Of a DNA stretch of 64,000 nt, positions 17,308 to 26,430 are shown in pieces. Origin of the DNA: Algoriphagus sp. TR-M9 (GTDB taxonomy: Bacteria > Bacteroidota > Bacteroidia > Cytophagales > Cyclobacteriaceae); assembly GCF_027594545.1 (NCBI RefSeq), contig NZ_CP115160.1, positions 62,001-126,000 on the forward strand. Direction: 5' to 3'. Position 1 is the first letter of the stretch, and every line of letters starts with the position of its first letter. Below the pieces are notes generated by a model that saw only the letters and a program-made list of their open reading frames with translations, was not told the origin of the DNA and ran no database searches. Position numbers and translations under genes: made by a program.

Positions 17308-18492
17308 TTATTTATTGTCCAAAAGTCCTCTACCGCTCTTACGGATTTCTCCGTTTTCGGTTAACTCTTTTGACATCACATCCAGCAGACCGTTGACAAA
17401 TTGCTTGCTTTTTGGTGTGCTGTAGGTTTTTGAGATGTCAATATACTCGTTGATACTTACTTTGACAGGGATACTGGGGAAATGTTTCATCTCTGTAAGT
17501 GCCATGGAAATGATCACTTTGTCCGTGAATGCCAACCGCTCAATGTCCCAGTTTTTAGTTTTTTGGGTAATCAAAGCTTTGCTTACCGCGTCGTTTTCAA
17601 TGGTGAAGTTAAAGATATTTTGAAAAAACTCCTTGTCTTCGTCCCAGTTCATGGCAATCTCCGGGAGCTCACTTTCTGATCCCTCCTCGAGCGTGGCGGC
17701 ATTTTTCAGCACTTTTGCAGCCAGACTTCTAACCACTGCCTTGTTTTCGGTCCAGTTCAAGTCCTGCTCAGAGAAGAAATTCAGGATCACTTCGTTTTTG
17801 AAGATGATCTTTTTCAGAATGCTGTCTACCAATTCTAAATCTTGCTCCAGTGTGGGTTCTGAAATTTTCAGGTACTCCTGATAGTATTCTGATGGCTTGA
17901 TGTAATCTCTGAACCATTCTCTGATTTCTAGCTCAACTTCATCCAGGTGGACGTTGTTTCTGGCGATGGCTGCTCTGTAGGCATTCGATTCCTTTAGTTT
18001 GTTCAGAACGGCATTGTTTGGAAGATTCATTTCATTTCCAAAGCCTGAAGGGTTGCCGCCGGCAAATTTCTTCTTTTTCTCTACTTCCTTTTCCACGTGA
18101 CCGGCGAAAGCCTGTAATAACTCTATAGCCATAAGGTAGAGCTGTGGGATTCGCTCCGCAGAAACTACCATGTTTTTCAATAAAAACTGCTGATCCTTCT
18201 CATTGGCATCATGGTACTTGGCTAATGCCTGTAGCACTACTTTTTTGACCTTGGCGCTCGCCTCACTGGATTGTAGCAAGTCCTTGTTGCTTAGATTTTG
18301 CTCAAATAGCTTAATAGCCTCTTCGGCTTCCTTGTTCAAGGCGGTTTTGTCCTGCACTTCCATGCTGTTCAAATCCGGCAAAAATGATTCTTTGATGTAA
18401 TCTTTTGCAAGGTTGAGGTTGGATCCTTTGCACTGTTCGTAGGCGTAAAGGTTTTGAAAAGCCTTGACTCTAAGTATTCTTCTGTTTAGCAT
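17308..18492 (-). CDS. nusB: NusB-family antitermination factor, long form
   Basis: NusB binds boxA RNA with NusE (S10) and supports antitermination in rRNA operons. The conserved NusB core is in the C-terminal 150 residues (IEERLAFTDKVIISMALTEM-like region, FPSIPVKVSINEYIDISKTY, KSKQFVNGLLDVM). The N-terminus (MLNRRILRVKAFQNLYAYEQ) also matches the family opening, so about 240 residues are inserted or duplicated between the two. At 394 residues it is far longer than E. coli NusB (139); long forms are usual in Bacteroidota. Confidence 0.9.
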   Translation of the reverse strand: MLNRRILRVKAFQNLYAYEQCKGSNLNLAKDYIKESFLPDLNSMEVQDKTALNKEAEEAIKLFEQNLSNKDLLQSSEASAKVKKVVLQALAKYHDANEKDQQFLLKNMVVSAERIPQLYLMAIELLQAFAGHVEKEVEKKKKFAGGNPSGFGNEMNLPNNAVLNKLKESNAYRAAIARNNVHLDEVELEIREWFRDYIKPSEYYQEYLKISEPTLEQDLELVDSILKKIIFKNEVILNFFSEQDLNWTENKAVVRSLAAKVLKNAATLEEGSESELPEIAMNWDEDKEFFQNIFNFTIENDAVSKALITQKTKNWDIERLAFTDKVIISMALTEMKHFPSIPVKVSINEYIDISKTYSTPKSKQFVNGLLDVMSKELTENGEIRKSGRGLLDNK

Positions 18493-18549
18493 GTCTTCGA
18501 ATTCGAGCTGTAAATATAGGTATTTTGCCTTGGCTATGCCCTAGTATTT

Positions 18550-18583
18550 AGGGACAAAAAAACCACCGAAAGAAGCTTCCGGT
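18550..18583 (-). terminator. Intrinsic terminator after leucine dehydrogenase gene
   Basis: On the minus strand a CCACCGGAAG / CTTTCGGTGG hairpin is followed by a run of seven T. It lies 26 bp past the stop of the dehydrogenase gene and isolates it from nusB. Confidence 0.85.
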
Positions 18584-18608
18584 GGCTTTGAGGATTTATT
18601 TGGTTGAC

Positions 18609-19709
18609 TTAGAAGTAAAGCTTTACTTTTCCTATTGCCTCAATACGGGCTTTGGCGGTTTCTATAGCTGCCTGCTGAGCTGGGATTTGTTCGTTTTCGG
18701 CCTTGTTCAAGATTCCCAAGCAGGTGTCAAAAATCTTTTCGGTTTGCTGAAAAACAATTTCCCGGTTGTATCCGCCTAGGTATTCTGCGCCCACATTGAT
18801 TACTCCACCTGCATTGATCAAAAAGTCAGGAGCGTAAGTGATGCCTTTTTCTAGTAGCATCTTCCCATGCTTGGCCTCGTCTTGCAGCTGATTGTTAGCC
18901 CCACCGGCGATCACTGCGCATTTAAGTCTATCTATGGTGTCGTCGTTGATGGTGGCACCCAGTGCACAAGGGGCATAAATGTCCATGTCCAGATCGTAAA
19001 TGATGGAAGGGTCTATGGCCTGTGCTCCCGTAGCTTTCGCAATAGCCTGTAATTTGTCTTCGAAAATATCTGTGACCATTACGTTTGCGCCTTCTTTGAT
19101 AAGGTGATCTATGAGGTATTTACCTACCTGTCCTACGCCTTGTACGGCGATGCGCTTGTCTTTCAGGGATTCCGTGCCAAAGGCTTTTTTTGCTGCGGCT
19201 TTCATTCCCATGTAAACCCCATATGCAGTGACGGGCGAAGGATCTCCACCGCCGCCTTTGACTTCTGGCAGTCCGGTGACATGCCTGGTTTCCATGCCTA
19301 TGAACTCCATATCTGAGGTATTCATGTTGACATCCTCGGCGGTCACATATCTTCCGCCTAGACTTTCCACAAAACGCCCAAAACGTCTCAGGAATGCTTC
19401 GCTTTTTAGCTTTGGATTGCCTAGAATCACCGCCTTGCCACCGCCTAGATTCAGTCCTGCAAGTGCATTTTTAAAGGTCATCCCTCTGGAAAGCCGGAGT
19501 ACATCCGTAATTGCTTCATCTTCTGAAGCATAGGGCCACATGCGGGTTCCGCCCAGTGCCGGGCCCAATGTGGTATTGTGAATTCCGATCAATGCCTTCA
19601 GGCCGGTAGCTTCATCATGGCAGATCACCAACTGCTCGTGATCCATGCTGCTGACCTGGCCAAAGATTGAACCTTCACGTACAGTTTCGGTAGCTTTAAT
19701 CTCTAACAT
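18609..19709 (-). CDS. Leucine dehydrogenase (Glu/Leu/Phe/Val dehydrogenase family)
   Basis: NAD-dependent oxidative deamination of leucine and other branched-chain amino acids. The 366-residue product has the catalytic-region motifs MTFKNALAGLNLGGGKAV (Lys 80 and Lys 92) and the Rossmann motif GVGQVG at 191-196. Length and motifs favour leucine dehydrogenase over the longer glutamate dehydrogenases. It has its own candidate promoter and terminator, so it is monocistronic, and diverges from the ABC exporter gene. Confidence 0.9.
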   Translation of the reverse strand: MLEIKATETVREGSIFGQVSSMDHEQLVICHDEATGLKALIGIHNTTLGPALGGTRMWPYASEDEAITDVLRLSRGMTFKNALAGLNLGGGKAVILGNPKLKSEAFLRRFGRFVESLGGRYVTAEDVNMNTSDMEFIGMETRHVTGLPEVKGGGGDPSPVTAYGVYMGMKAAAKKAFGTESLKDKRIAVQGVGQVGKYLIDHLIKEGANVMVTDIFEDKLQAIAKATGAQAIDPSIIYDLDMDIYAPCALGATINDDTIDRLKCAVIAGGANNQLQDEAKHGKMLLEKGITYAPDFLINAGGVINVGAEYLGGYNREIVFQQTEKIFDTCLGILNKAENEQIPAQQAAIETAKARIEAIGKVKLYF

Positions 19710-19769
19710 CTGAACTTAGCTTTTTAGAATGTGTTATATTTGGGTACTCCTTTGAGAAAATAACCAATA

Positions 19770-19799
19770 CAAAATTAAATACTTTTATTGGTCATCAAA
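19770..19799 (-). promoter_or_regulatory. Candidate promoter of leucine dehydrogenase gene
   Basis: On the minus strand TTTG (19796-19799), an 18-bp spacer and TAATTTTG (19770-19777) form a full match to the Bacteroidota -33/-7 pattern, about 60 bp upstream of the ATG. Confidence 0.6.
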
Positions 19800-19852
19800 G
19801 GATTAATATATTCAGTTTTCTTGAACAAATTCCACGATTTTAAAATTTTTAT

Positions 19853-21646
19853 TTGGTGAAACCACTTTGGCGACTCAATAAGTATTTGTTGAAATACAAG
19901 GGCTTGATCCTTTTGGGAATACTATTTACGGTGATCTCTAATATTTTCGTAATTATTCCTGCTCAATTAGTGAGGCTTGCCATAGATTATGTGGTAGAGA
20001 GTTTTTCCATTTATAAGCCTATGGATCAGGGTGGAATGGGGGATGCGGCACAGGAAATTTTTCTAAAATTTGTTGTAGTCTTCGGGATTCTCATCCTTGT
20101 GATGGCCTTGCTTCGGGGGATTTTCCTCTTTTTTATCCGACAGACGCTCATCATCATGTCCCGCAAAGTGGAGTATGACATGAAGAACGATATTTTTGAG
20201 CATTATCAAAATCTTCCACTCAGCTTTTATAGAAACAACAGCACCGGAGACCTCATGGCTAGGATAACAGAGGACGTCAGCCGGGTTAGAATGTACTTGG
20301 GACCAGCGATCATGTATGGCTTGAATCTACTCATACTTTTCCCATTGGTGATTTCCTACATGATTTCGGTCAATCCCACCCTGACACTTTATTCCTTACT
20401 CCCACTGCCGGTTCTTTCCCTCAGTATTTATTATGTGAATAATATGATCAATGAGCGCTCGGAGAAGATCCAGCGCAGCCTGAGTGGTCTGAGTACTTTT
20501 GTACAGGAAGCCTTCTCAGGGATCAGGGTGCTGAAAGCCTTTGTCCGAGAGAGCGATAGTGTCAATGACTTTGCTACAGCTAGCGAAGATTATAAAGTAA
20601 AGTCTATCCGACTCACACGTGTCAACGCCTTGTTTTTTCCGTTGATTATGGCTTTGGTAGGAGTTTCTACCATCATCACGGTATATGTGGGCGGAATGCA
20701 GGTGATACGGGGAGAGATCGGGTATGGAGTCATAGCGGAGTTTATTTTATATGTGAACATGCTCACTTGGCCCGTGACTTCTCTCGGCTGGGTGACTAGT
20801 ATAGTGCAGCGGGCAGCAGCTTCCCAGACTAGAATCAACGAGTTTATGGATGTCAAAAATGACATTGTAAGTACAGCTCAAAATTTCGAAGAGATCAATG
20901 GGACGGTGGAAATGAAAGACTTGACCTTTATCTATCCGGATTCAGGCATCAAGGCCTTAGACCGTGTAAGTTTTAAAATCGAAGAGGGGAAAACGCTGGG
21001 AATAATAGGAACTACCGGCTCGGGCAAGTCTACTATCGCTAATCTCCTGATGCGCATGTATGATCCCACTGAAGGGCAGATAGCTATAGATGGCAAGCCA
21101 ATAGACTATTATAATATTTCTGATTTGAGAAGGCAGATAGGATATGTGCCCCAGGATGTATTCCTGTTTTCAGATTCTATAGGAAATAATATTGCCTTTG
21201 GTCTGGATAAGGCGGATCAGGAGAAAATAGAACAAGCGGCTAAAGATGCTGACGTGTATCAAAATATAGTGGACTTCCCCAAAGGATTTCAGACTATGCT
21301 TGGCGAGCGTGGAATCACACTTTCTGGAGGTCAGAAACAACGGGTTTCTATAGCTAGAGCTATCGCAAAGGAGCCTAAAATCCTGATTTTGGATGATTGT
21401 CTCTCAGCTGTGGACACCAAGACAGAGAATGTGATCCTCACTGCACTGAAAAACATCATGCAGGATAGGACTTCAATCATTATCTCCCACCGGGTGTCTT
21501 CGGCCAAGCTTGCAGACCAGATTATTGTCTTGGATGATGGTAAAGTGATTGAAAGAGGAAACCATGCCAGTCTGATGAATCAAAAGGGTGTTTATGCCGA
21601 ATTGTATGAAAAGCAGACCCAAAGTGGAGAGTCTGTAGATAGCTAG
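19853..21646 (+). CDS. ABC transporter, fused permease-ATPase (exporter type)
   Basis: A 597-residue half-transporter that should act as a dimer in the inner membrane. Six hydrophobic segments fill residues about 15-310. The nucleotide-binding domain has Walker A (GTTGSGKST near 386), signature LSGGQKQRVSIARA near 490, and Walker B ILILDDCLSAVD. The start is not ATG: an in-frame stop lies at 19841, and the only starts that keep the first membrane helix are TTG 19853 or GTG 19856; the first ATG would remove 56 residues. Relatives export lipids or drugs; the substrate is unknown. Confidence 0.92.
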   Translation: MVKPLWRLNKYLLKYKGLILLGILFTVISNIFVIIPAQLVRLAIDYVVESFSIYKPMDQGGMGDAAQEIFLKFVVVFGILILVMALLRGIFLFFIRQTLIIMSRKVEYDMKNDIFEHYQNLPLSFYRNNSTGDLMARITEDVSRVRMYLGPAIMYGLNLLILFPLVISYMISVNPTLTLYSLLPLPVLSLSIYYVNNMINERSEKIQRSLSGLSTFVQEAFSGIRVLKAFVRESDSVNDFATASEDYKVKSIRLTRVNALFFPLIMALVGVSTIITVYVGGMQVIRGEIGYGVIAEFILYVNMLTWPVTSLGWVTSIVQRAAASQTRINEFMDVKNDIVSTAQNFEEINGTVEMKDLTFIYPDSGIKALDRVSFKIEEGKTLGIIGTTGSGKSTIANLLMRMYDPTEGQIAIDGKPIDYYNISDLRRQIGYVPQDVFLFSDSIGNNIAFGLDKADQEKIEQAAKDADVYQNIVDFPKGFQTMLGERGITLSGGQKQRVSIARAIAKEPKILILDDCLSAVDTKTENVILTALKNIMQDRTSIIISHRVSSAKLADQIIVLDDGKVIERGNHASLMNQKGVYAELYEKQTQSGESVDS

Positions 21647-21800
21647 AGGAGCATTCCTTTTGGATTAATAGGCAAAATCCGGGTTGAAGCTTTTTTTCAG
21701 TTCGCTAGTAGCTAGTCTCGATTTATTTCAGCCATCAGAGAGTGTATTGGGAAAAAGTCTTTAACTTGATCATTATCAATTCATTTAATCATTTTTGGAT

Positions 21801-22118
21801 ATGGCACAAAAGAAAAACTCCTCCAAGGATACCGAAAAAGTCCTTCAGGAAATAGGCGATAAAATCGAAGAATTGGTAAAAAAGGCAGCAGAGGCAGGGT
21901 CGGAGGCCAAAGAGGATTTAGAAGCGAAAATCAAAGAACTTAAGGAAAACAAGACGACCCTGGAGGCAGAGTTTAAAAAAGGTAAAACTATTCTGGAGAA
22001 GGAATTCAAGGAGCGAAGTGAAGACATCAAACCCAAGATTGAAGAGTCAAAGGGCTTTTTAAAGGAAGGCCTCAAGCAGATTGGGCTAGCTTTTAAAGCA
22101 TTGTTTGGGAAGAAGTAG
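21801..22118 (+). CDS. Small charged coiled-coil protein
   Basis: A 105-residue soluble protein from ATG 21801, almost entirely Lys/Glu/Ala-rich helix (heptad-like EELVKKAAEAGSEAKEDLEA, ELKENKTTLEAEFKKGKTIL), ending in a more hydrophobic tail (LKQIGLAFKALFGKK). No signal peptide. It resembles apolipoprotein-like or stress-type helical proteins, but I cannot name a family. The strong codon regularity and following terminator make it a real gene. The gap 21647-21800 upstream shows no gene. Confidence 0.7.
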   Translation: MAQKKNSSKDTEKVLQEIGDKIEELVKKAAEAGSEAKEDLEAKIKELKENKTTLEAEFKKGKTILEKEFKERSEDIKPKIEESKGFLKEGLKQIGLAFKALFGKK

Positions 22119-22147
22119 TTTTAACCCAATCTCTTCCAAAGGGAAAC

Positions 22148-22182
22148 AAAATGCCCGAAGGGTTACTTCGGGCATCTTGTTA
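22148..22182. terminator. Bidirectional terminator between convergent genes
   Basis: A perfect 10-bp stem ATGCCCGAAG / CTTCGGGCAT (22151-22160 and 22166-22175) with a 5-nt loop, in the gap between the coiled-coil gene and the SurA-like gene. T-rich sequence follows on the plus strand; flanking A/T runs are modest. Confidence 0.7.
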
Positions 22183-23544
22183 TTTCTCCGTGAGCGCATT
22201 ACATCGATCGTAGGTAGGATCTAGGTCGATGAAAATATCTTCTTTGGCAGTTAGAAACCAAGTTTCCAATAACTCATCTTCCTTTTTACGTAGTGTGGCC
22301 GCTTTCAGCTTTTCATAATCATCCTCCAGGTTTGCCCGGTGAGCTGGATACTTAGCTTTGTAGTAGAGGATTCTCACTTTTGTGCCTTCTCTTGGATCTT
22401 CGAATCGTATAGGTTCTGTGATGTTGCCCACTTCCATACTGTCCAACGTAAAGTATAACACAGGGTCTTCGAGTGTTCTAAGCGTCAGGCGGTTTGAGCT
22501 GGTAGCAGGATCAGTGAAGAACCCGCCATTATCTGAAGTGTTTCGGTCATCAGAGTTTTCCTTAGCTGCTTTGGCAAAGTCTATTTTTCCAGCTTGAATT
22601 TCTGTTTTTAGGCTATCTAGGAATCGTTCTGATTTTACGATATCTGCCTCCGTAGCTTTCGGGATGATCAGTATGTGCCGGGTATTATAGGTGGTTCCTT
22701 TCTTTTCTAATAACTGGATCATGTGAAAACCAAAGTCAGATTCTACAGGATCTGAAATTTCTCCTTGTCTCAGTCCCAAAGCGGCAGTTTCATATTCAGG
22801 TACCATCTGGCCTTTGGATGAAAAACCCAAATCGCCACCATTTACCGCTGATCCGGGATCTTCTGAGTATTGTCTGGCCAAGTCAGCAAAGTCAGCATTT
22901 CCCGCCAGGATATCAGCTTTAAACTGCTTCAGTTGATTATATACTGCTTCTTTAGTCTGCTCATTGACTTCGGGTTTTTTTACGATCTGACCCACTGTCA
23001 CCTCGGCAGAAAAGAAAGGTAGGGAATCGGTAGGGATGCTATAGAAGAAATCCCTTACTTCTGCAGGTGAGACGGTCAGTCCCTCAGTGATTCTGGTACG
23101 CATGCGCTGTACGATAAGCTGCTCTCGTATTACTTCTTGGATTTCGCTTTTGAGCTGATCTGCAGTTTTGCCATAGGCTTCTACCAAGGTGCTTTCATCT
23201 CCGCCAAACTGCTGCAATACCATGCTGAAGCGCTGTTCTGTTTGCAGTTGTACTTCGGCATCGGTTACCATTACTGAGTCTATTTCAGCTTTGGCTACCA
23301 TAAGTTTATTGATCATTAAGGATTCAAAGACCTGGCATCGGGTAGGCGGCTCGGCTCCTTGCTGTCTTTGGGACAAAGCTTCAAGGTAGGTCTTCTGAAT
23401 ATCAGATTCCAGCAAGATATAGTTATCTACTTTGGCTACAATCTTATCCAATACCTGTCCAGTAGGAGCCGGCTCCTGAGCCCGGACTGAGGCGAAAAGT
23501 AAACAGAAAAGGAAGGCAATTGTAAGGTGTTTATGTAATTTCAT
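22180..23544 (-). CDS. SurA-like peptidyl-prolyl isomerase
   Basis: A periplasmic folding factor of 454 residues from ATG 23544 (signal peptide MKLHKHLTIAFLFCLLFASVRA, then Q). A SurA_N-like helical region spans about residues 30-170. One clear parvulin domain follows (FADLARQYSEDPGSAVNGGDLGF, EISDPVESDFGFHMIQLLEK), then a second more degenerate one (TRHILIIP, DNGGFF). SurA-type proteins chaperone outer-membrane proteins and catalyse proline isomerisation. It lies 47 bp downstream of another parvulin gene. Confidence 0.88.
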   Translation of the reverse strand: MKLHKHLTIAFLFCLLFASVRAQEPAPTGQVLDKIVAKVDNYILLESDIQKTYLEALSQRQQGAEPPTRCQVFESLMINKLMVAKAEIDSVMVTDAEVQLQTEQRFSMVLQQFGGDESTLVEAYGKTADQLKSEIQEVIREQLIVQRMRTRITEGLTVSPAEVRDFFYSIPTDSLPFFSAEVTVGQIVKKPEVNEQTKEAVYNQLKQFKADILAGNADFADLARQYSEDPGSAVNGGDLGFSSKGQMVPEYETAALGLRQGEISDPVESDFGFHMIQLLEKKGTTYNTRHILIIPKATEADIVKSERFLDSLKTEIQAGKIDFAKAAKENSDDRNTSDNGGFFTDPATSSNRLTLRTLEDPVLYFTLDSMEVGNITEPIRFEDPREGTKVRILYYKAKYPAHRANLEDDYEKLKAATLRKKEDELLETWFLTAKEDIFIDLDPTYDRCNALTEK

Positions 23545-23597
23545 TGTGATGGTTTCAGCCCGGATCACCGGGTGAGGTATTACTGATAGTTTGTCAA

Positions 23598-25592
23598 TTA
23601 TTGGTTCAAAGCTACGAAAGTCTCTTCTTTAGCTTTGGGGTTGATGTTAATCGGGTATTTCTTTTTTAACCGGTCGATAAGTGCTTCATTCAGGTATTCC
23701 TGATAGTCGCGGATCACCATTCCCCGGGACTCTTCGAATTTACGTGGGCCGGCAGGTACTTGGTCACCGAGCAGTACGAGGTGCAGGTGTCCATTTGCCT
23801 CTATTTCTTGCAAGTTTTTGTTCAGGTCTGCCTGGGCCAGGACGGGATGTGTTTGGTATTCGATCAGTCCGTGTTCTTCTTGATAGGCGGAAGGATTAGA
23901 GGAAATGACATCTGAATCAAAGGAGCTAATCAGCCCATCGGAAAGGGATTTGCCCTGCAGTGCGTTTTTGGCAGTTTCCAGCTGCTTCAAATCCAGTACT
24001 TTCACGATCAAAGCATTCACTCTGTCTTTCCACTGGTAGTTTTCAATGTGATCCTGGTAATATTTTAGTTGTCCGATGGAGTCGTTCAGACCTTTTTGCC
24101 ATACTTGGTCATTCATCAGCGAAAAGAGCAAGATTCCATCTCTGTACTCTTTCAGTAGCATTCGGTATTCCTTATTATTGGCAGCTAGATCTGCCTCTTC
24201 CACTTCATTCAGTACATCTGCGGCAAATCTTTCATACCATGCGCTGAAGATGCCATGCTGGGTATTCATGATCAGCTCTTTTTCGGCTATGAAATTTGCT
24301 AGATCGCTAGTAGAATAAGGTTTTCCTTGAAGTGTGAATAAATTGGAGGATTCTCCCGCCTTCAATTCTTCCAAAAGCTGGTTTTGGGTGATGTCGTTAA
24401 GCTTACTTTCGAGGTCTTGAACTACTGCTTCATTTTCTTCAAATCCATACCTGGACTTTTGAATAGCCATCACTTGGGATTGGATCATCGTGGAGCGGGA
24501 GTCTCTCAGAATACGTGACCGAATGCTTTCCTCCATGGATTCAAAGCTATCTAGGGGTTTTTTAGACTCTAGCCTTAGAATGTGGTAGCCATAGCGGGTC
24601 TGGATAGGAGGAGATACTTCGCCGATTTCGGTAAGGGAAAATGCAGCCATTTCAAACTCGGGAATCATAGATCCTACGCTGAACCAGGGCAGCATTCCAC
24701 CTTTTTGGCTGGTAGAAGGATCCTCTGAATAGGTCTTTACGATATCTTCCCAGATGGTGCTTTCTTTTTGTATTTCTGTGTAGATGTCAGCTACTTTCCT
24801 TTTGGCCTGATCTTCTCCATTAGGTAGATCCTCGTTGATTCTGACGAGAATGTGGGATACTCTTACTTGGCCGGGATTGGGCTGGCGATCTTGGACTTTG
24901 ATGATGTGGTAGCCAAAGTCGGTCAGCACAGGGTCGGAAACTTGTCCCGGCTGAAGGCTGAAGGCTGCGTCTTCAAATGGCTGTACCATTTGCAAGGCCG
25001 TGAAATATCCTAAATCTCCTTTATTAGCCTGAGCAGACGGATCTTCGGAATATTCTAGTGCGAGTTCATTGATATCGGCTCCGTTATTGATTTCTTCTTT
25101 AAGTTTCAAAGCCATTCGGAGTACCGTGACACTATCGTCTTTGCTGGCGTTGGGAGGAAATTTCAATAAGATATGGCTAGCGTGGATTACCTCCTGCATT
25201 CTGGCGTATGCTTTTCTTAGCTCACCTTCTTCCAGGGAGTTACGGATCAGAAATGGTGACTTGAGATTTTCCTGAAAGGATTCAAACTCTCTTTTAAACT
25301 CCGGAGTCTGATCCAAACCCAAAGATTCCGCCTCTTTGACTTTTAGCTTATAGTTGATGAAAAGGTCCAGGTTCTCATCAAACTCCTCTCTGGACATACC
25401 AGCAGTACCGGAGTCAGAATTGTTTCCCTTGCTGATCAGATAGATCAGTTCGTCCTTATCTATGGGTTCATCGCCTATGGTGAGCAGCGGCATGTCCTGA
25501 TTTGGGCTTTGCCAAAAAGCCTCAGCAGCCAAGGGTGATGAGATTCCCAGAAGAAAGAGTATTATAAATGCCGAAACGGTTCGGTTTGTCAT
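23598..25592 (-). CDS. PpiC-type peptidyl-prolyl isomerase with two parvulin domains
   Basis: A 664-residue secreted protein from ATG 25592 (signal MTNRTVSAFIILFLLGIS.., cleavage near LAAEA). Two parvulin domains are clear: the first with ASHILLKFPPNA, ALEYSEDPSAQANKGDLGYF and VLTDFGYHIIKV; the second with VSHILVRI, YSEDPSTSQKGGMLPWF and IQTRYGYHILRLE. The C-terminal 280 residues are mostly helical, without a family I recognise. Likely a periplasmic foldase acting with the SurA-like protein downstream. Confidence 0.88.
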   Translation of the reverse strand: MTNRTVSAFIILFLLGISSPLAAEAFWQSPNQDMPLLTIGDEPIDKDELIYLISKGNNSDSGTAGMSREEFDENLDLFINYKLKVKEAESLGLDQTPEFKREFESFQENLKSPFLIRNSLEEGELRKAYARMQEVIHASHILLKFPPNASKDDSVTVLRMALKLKEEINNGADINELALEYSEDPSAQANKGDLGYFTALQMVQPFEDAAFSLQPGQVSDPVLTDFGYHIIKVQDRQPNPGQVRVSHILVRINEDLPNGEDQAKRKVADIYTEIQKESTIWEDIVKTYSEDPSTSQKGGMLPWFSVGSMIPEFEMAAFSLTEIGEVSPPIQTRYGYHILRLESKKPLDSFESMEESIRSRILRDSRSTMIQSQVMAIQKSRYGFEENEAVVQDLESKLNDITQNQLLEELKAGESSNLFTLQGKPYSTSDLANFIAEKELIMNTQHGIFSAWYERFAADVLNEVEEADLAANNKEYRMLLKEYRDGILLFSLMNDQVWQKGLNDSIGQLKYYQDHIENYQWKDRVNALIVKVLDLKQLETAKNALQGKSLSDGLISSFDSDVISSNPSAYQEEHGLIEYQTHPVLAQADLNKNLQEIEANGHLHLVLLGDQVPAGPRKFEESRGMVIRDYQEYLNEALIDRLKKKYPININPKAKEETFVALNQ

Positions 25593-25679
25593 GTAATGAA
25601 TGCCAGAATTTGAATGCAATTTTACAAATTTATTAGGAATTCAAGTCAAAAGCCCCGAATACTAAGCATTTAACAAGAA

Positions 25680-26102
25680 TTAGGATCGAAACCACTTGAT
25701 CAGCCGGCAGGTGTTGATGCCCTTGCTGGATTCAAACTCTATTTCGTCCATGATCTTCTTTACCAAAATGATGCCTAAACCTCCTTTTCGCTTGGAGCCT
25801 TTTACGTGATTTAAGTCCGGGACTTCATAATCCAGCATATTGAAGGCCTGTCCACGATCCTTGATCTCCACGATGAGTTTGCCTGCAAGCTTTTTTACTT
25901 TCAATTCGATTTGATCCTGACCGTTACATTGATGGGAATGGATGATTAAGTTGGCACACACTTCCTCTACAGCCAAGGTGATCTGATGCTGATCCATGTC
26001 TGAGAGATGCAGGGAGGCGAAGGTTTTTTGTAGAAAAGCCCTTAGCTCCGATAGTGCATTGGTCTGGCAATATATGTTCAACTGATAATCCATCTCAGTC
26101 AC
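25680..26102 (-). CDS. RsbW-like anti-sigma/serine kinase (HATPase)
   Basis: A 140-residue GHKL-ATPase of the RsbW/SpoIIAB type. The N box reads EEVCANLIIHSH, the G1 box DRGQAFN and the G2 box KGGLGIILVKK. Such kinases phosphorylate a STAS-domain antagonist and sequester a partner such as a sigma factor. It overlaps the STAS gene by 8 bp, giving the order phosphatase-STAS-kinase of a partner-switch module. Confidence 0.88.
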   Translation of the reverse strand: MTEMDYQLNIYCQTNALSELRAFLQKTFASLHLSDMDQHQITLAVEEVCANLIIHSHQCNGQDQIELKVKKLAGKLIVEIKDRGQAFNMLDYEVPDLNHVKGSKRKGGLGIILVKKIMDEIEFESSKGINTCRLIKWFRS

Positions 26103-26427
26103 TTAGTGCGCTTTTTTTATCCTGGTAAAGGTTCATCAATTGATCCAAGCCTAAAATATTGAATACTTCCAATACCCGTTCAGACAGCGCGTAGATTTTC
26201 AGGTCAATTTCTTTCTCCTGAAAATCTTCCAGATAGGACATAAATACGCCAAGGCCTGCTGAAGAAATATACTCTAAACCCTTTGCATCGACTAAGATGG
26301 ATTTGCTGCCGGACTCTACCAGATTGGTAATGGCCTCGTCCAGCATCACGGAGTTGCTGGCATCCACCTCACCTTGGAGGGTTAAGATATCATGCCCGTT
26401 TTCATGTACAGTATTAATGGTCAGCAT
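26095..26427 (-). CDS. STAS-domain anti-sigma factor antagonist (RsbV-like)
   Basis: A 110-residue single STAS domain. The likely phosphorylation site is a Ser in LEYISSAGLGVF, the same position as in RsbV/SpoIIAA. Phosphorylation by the kinase encoded downstream would release it; dephosphorylation by the PP2C encoded upstream would rebind it (family knowledge). It lies 3 bp after the phosphatase gene. Confidence 0.9.
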   Translation of the reverse strand: MLTINTVHENGHDILTLQGEVDASNSVMLDEAITNLVESGSKSILVDAKGLEYISSAGLGVFMSYLEDFQEKEIDLKIYALSERVLEVFNILGLDQLMNLYQDKKSALSD

Positions 26428-26430
26428 TTC

